From Paramoeba atlantica (taxonomy: Eukaryota > Discosea): 64,000 nt of DNA. Both the position numbers and the translations under genes were made by a program. This document shows positions 62,732-64,000 of this stretch, piece after piece. The DNA lies in the NCBI GenBank assembly GCA_977017575.1, contig CDRNVI010000045.1, positions 248,001-312,000 of the forward strand, written 5' to 3'. Within the stretch, counting starts at the first letter, position 1. Each line of letters starts with the position of its first letter. The notes under the pieces were generated by a model. It was not told the DNA's origin and did no database searches. It saw only the letters and a list, made by a program, of their open reading frames with translations.

Positions 62732-64000
62732 AAATCAGCGTCTTCTTTCTCACACATAATGAACAAGAATAAATAAAATGAAACCAATTCCTAAATCATG
62801 TAATATCTTTCTTCATAAAGCAATTCAAAGAATTCAACTGCTTTAGTATCCTCACCACCTATCCATGAAAAGAAATTAAGGTACCTGGCCATTTCAATCA
62901 AACTTACAGTATTTGAAACAAATCCACAACAAACTCCTTTACTTACGAACGGGCATCCCGTCCGCCAACTCCGCGAAGTGGTTGGGGGTTGGTGGGCGGG
63001 CGCAATAAAAAGGTTAGAGAAGGAGTGTCACTATACCAAACTAAATAAATGAAATCTCTAAACAAAACAAACAAATCATATCTCATAATATAAATATTAT
63101 GTGCCCCCAAGGGCCATTATATCAATCATCCTAAATTTCTAAACGTACACTTATATAAACAAAACAAACAAATCATATCTCATAATATAAATATTATGTG
63201 CCCCGAAGGGCCATTATATCAATCATCCTAAATTTCTAAACGTATACTTATAGAAATCAGCGTCTTCTTTCTCACACATAATGAACAAGAATAAATAAAA
63301 TGAAACCAATTCCTAAATCATGTAATATCTTTCTTCATAAAGCAATTCAAAGAATTCAACTGCTTTAGTATCCTCACCACCTATCCATGAAAAGAAATTA
63401 AGGTACCTGGCCATTTCAATCAAACTTACAGTATTTGAAACAAATCCACAACAAACTCCTTTACTTACGAACGGGCATCCCGTCCGCCAACTCCGCGAAC
63501 CAGCCCGCTCGCACGTAATACTACCACCCGAGCGCATGTGTTTTCAGCAAATGGTGGCGGCCACCTACTGAAACACCTACATATATAGCCTACATATATA
63601 GTATGTTATTTTTTTTTTTTTTGAGTACTACATTATTTCTGATTTGAATACTTTCATAACCGGCTAATCGGGTCCGCGGGGTTATCGGCAGATTTTATGT
63701 AGCGAGCCATAATGCATACGCCAAGATTCTGATTCTTTTTGAGTATATGTTTGAGCTCCACCGCAATGCTATCTGATTTTGCAACTTTACGATTAAGGGC
63801 AGCTTTGCACGACGTATTATCTATAAAGAGGTCCACACAAGTCCCCTTTTGAAAGTGGTGGCCCAGTTTTTCAAATGCCAGTCGAACTGCCATAGCCTCC
63901 GCATGATTAACTTCATATTTAAATTCCGGTTCCCACGAGTCCCCCACAATGATCACTTGACCATCGTCCCGGTACAGAACTGCCCCCCATCCTTTAGCGG
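62732..64000 (-). mobile_element. YR retrotransposon YR-5, 3' part, fossil, runs off the window
   Basis: Minus-strand order: RNase H (64000-63654: VNHAEAMAVRLAF, LFIDNTSCKAAL, NPADPISRL), a short spacer with a T-run, then B1 (63499-63254), A2 (63253-62980) and B2 (62979-62732). B1 and B2 are about 247 bp and nearly identical. A2 contains an internal tandem duplication of about 100 bp (63078-63250) with GTGCCCC(C/G)AAGGGCC. The left junction abuts the end of LINE2. The visible part shows no obvious break. Confidence 0.8.

Noticed and set aside
1-64000. Host protein, tRNA or rRNA genes
   Set aside because: Every ORF with recognisable motifs belongs to a mobile element. No tRNA B-box with cloverleaf and no rRNA core sequence was seen by eye.

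Overview
The window looks like a nuclear, transposon-saturated region of a euglenozoan protist. The best taxonomic evidence is a spliced-leader (SL) sequence ending ACAGTTTCTGTACCTTGTTG, seen whole (34 nt) at 43382-43415 and 54837-54870. It is close to the kinetoplastid/diplonemid SL 3' end (CAGTTTCTGTACTTTATTG, recalled from the literature). Retrotransposons with a restriction-like endonuclease, related to the CRE/SLACS/CZAR group, and VIPER/Ngaro-like tyrosine-recombinase (YR) retrotransposons fit the same lineage. I found no convincing host protein gene, tRNA, rRNA or SL RNA gene. Almost every recognisable reading frame belongs to a mobile element.

Layout. 1-2302: ends of non-LTR elements, including the left half of an RLE-type LINE. 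2303-16327: a 14-kb satellite of 19-20 bp monomers with higher-order repeats. 16329-29656: an APE/RNase H LINE (LINE1) carrying two YR elements, one of which holds a pogo-like DNA transposon. 29657-34906: the probable right half of the split RLE LINE and other RLE LINE pieces, plus solo YR repeats. 34907-42822: YR elements and a SINE-like element (HP1), with a nearly complete split-repeat YR element nested in HP1. 43095-53540: RLE LINEs, one with an intact 1149-codon ORF and one split by a second SINE-like copy (HP2) that itself holds an inverted-repeat transposon. 53597-62725: a second APE LINE (LINE2) interrupted by an intact SL-tagged RLE LINE (1424 codons, 11-bp target duplication) and by an inverted RLE LINE fragment. 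62732-64000: the 3' end of another YR element.

How the parts relate. Element RNAs appear to be trans-spliced to the SL and then copied back into DNA. Two LINEs start exactly with the SL, and one YR element carries SL joined at a site that is an ordinary AG acceptor in its sister copy. The SINE-like HP elements carry small hairpins with the same loop (AACAAG) and compensatory stem changes. They have 14-15 bp target duplications and trinucleotide tails, and share a 3' end with LINE1. An SH3/Tudor-like segment seems to recur in RLE LINEs, an APE LINE and YR Gag proteins. All functional statements rest on motifs read by eye. No database search was run.
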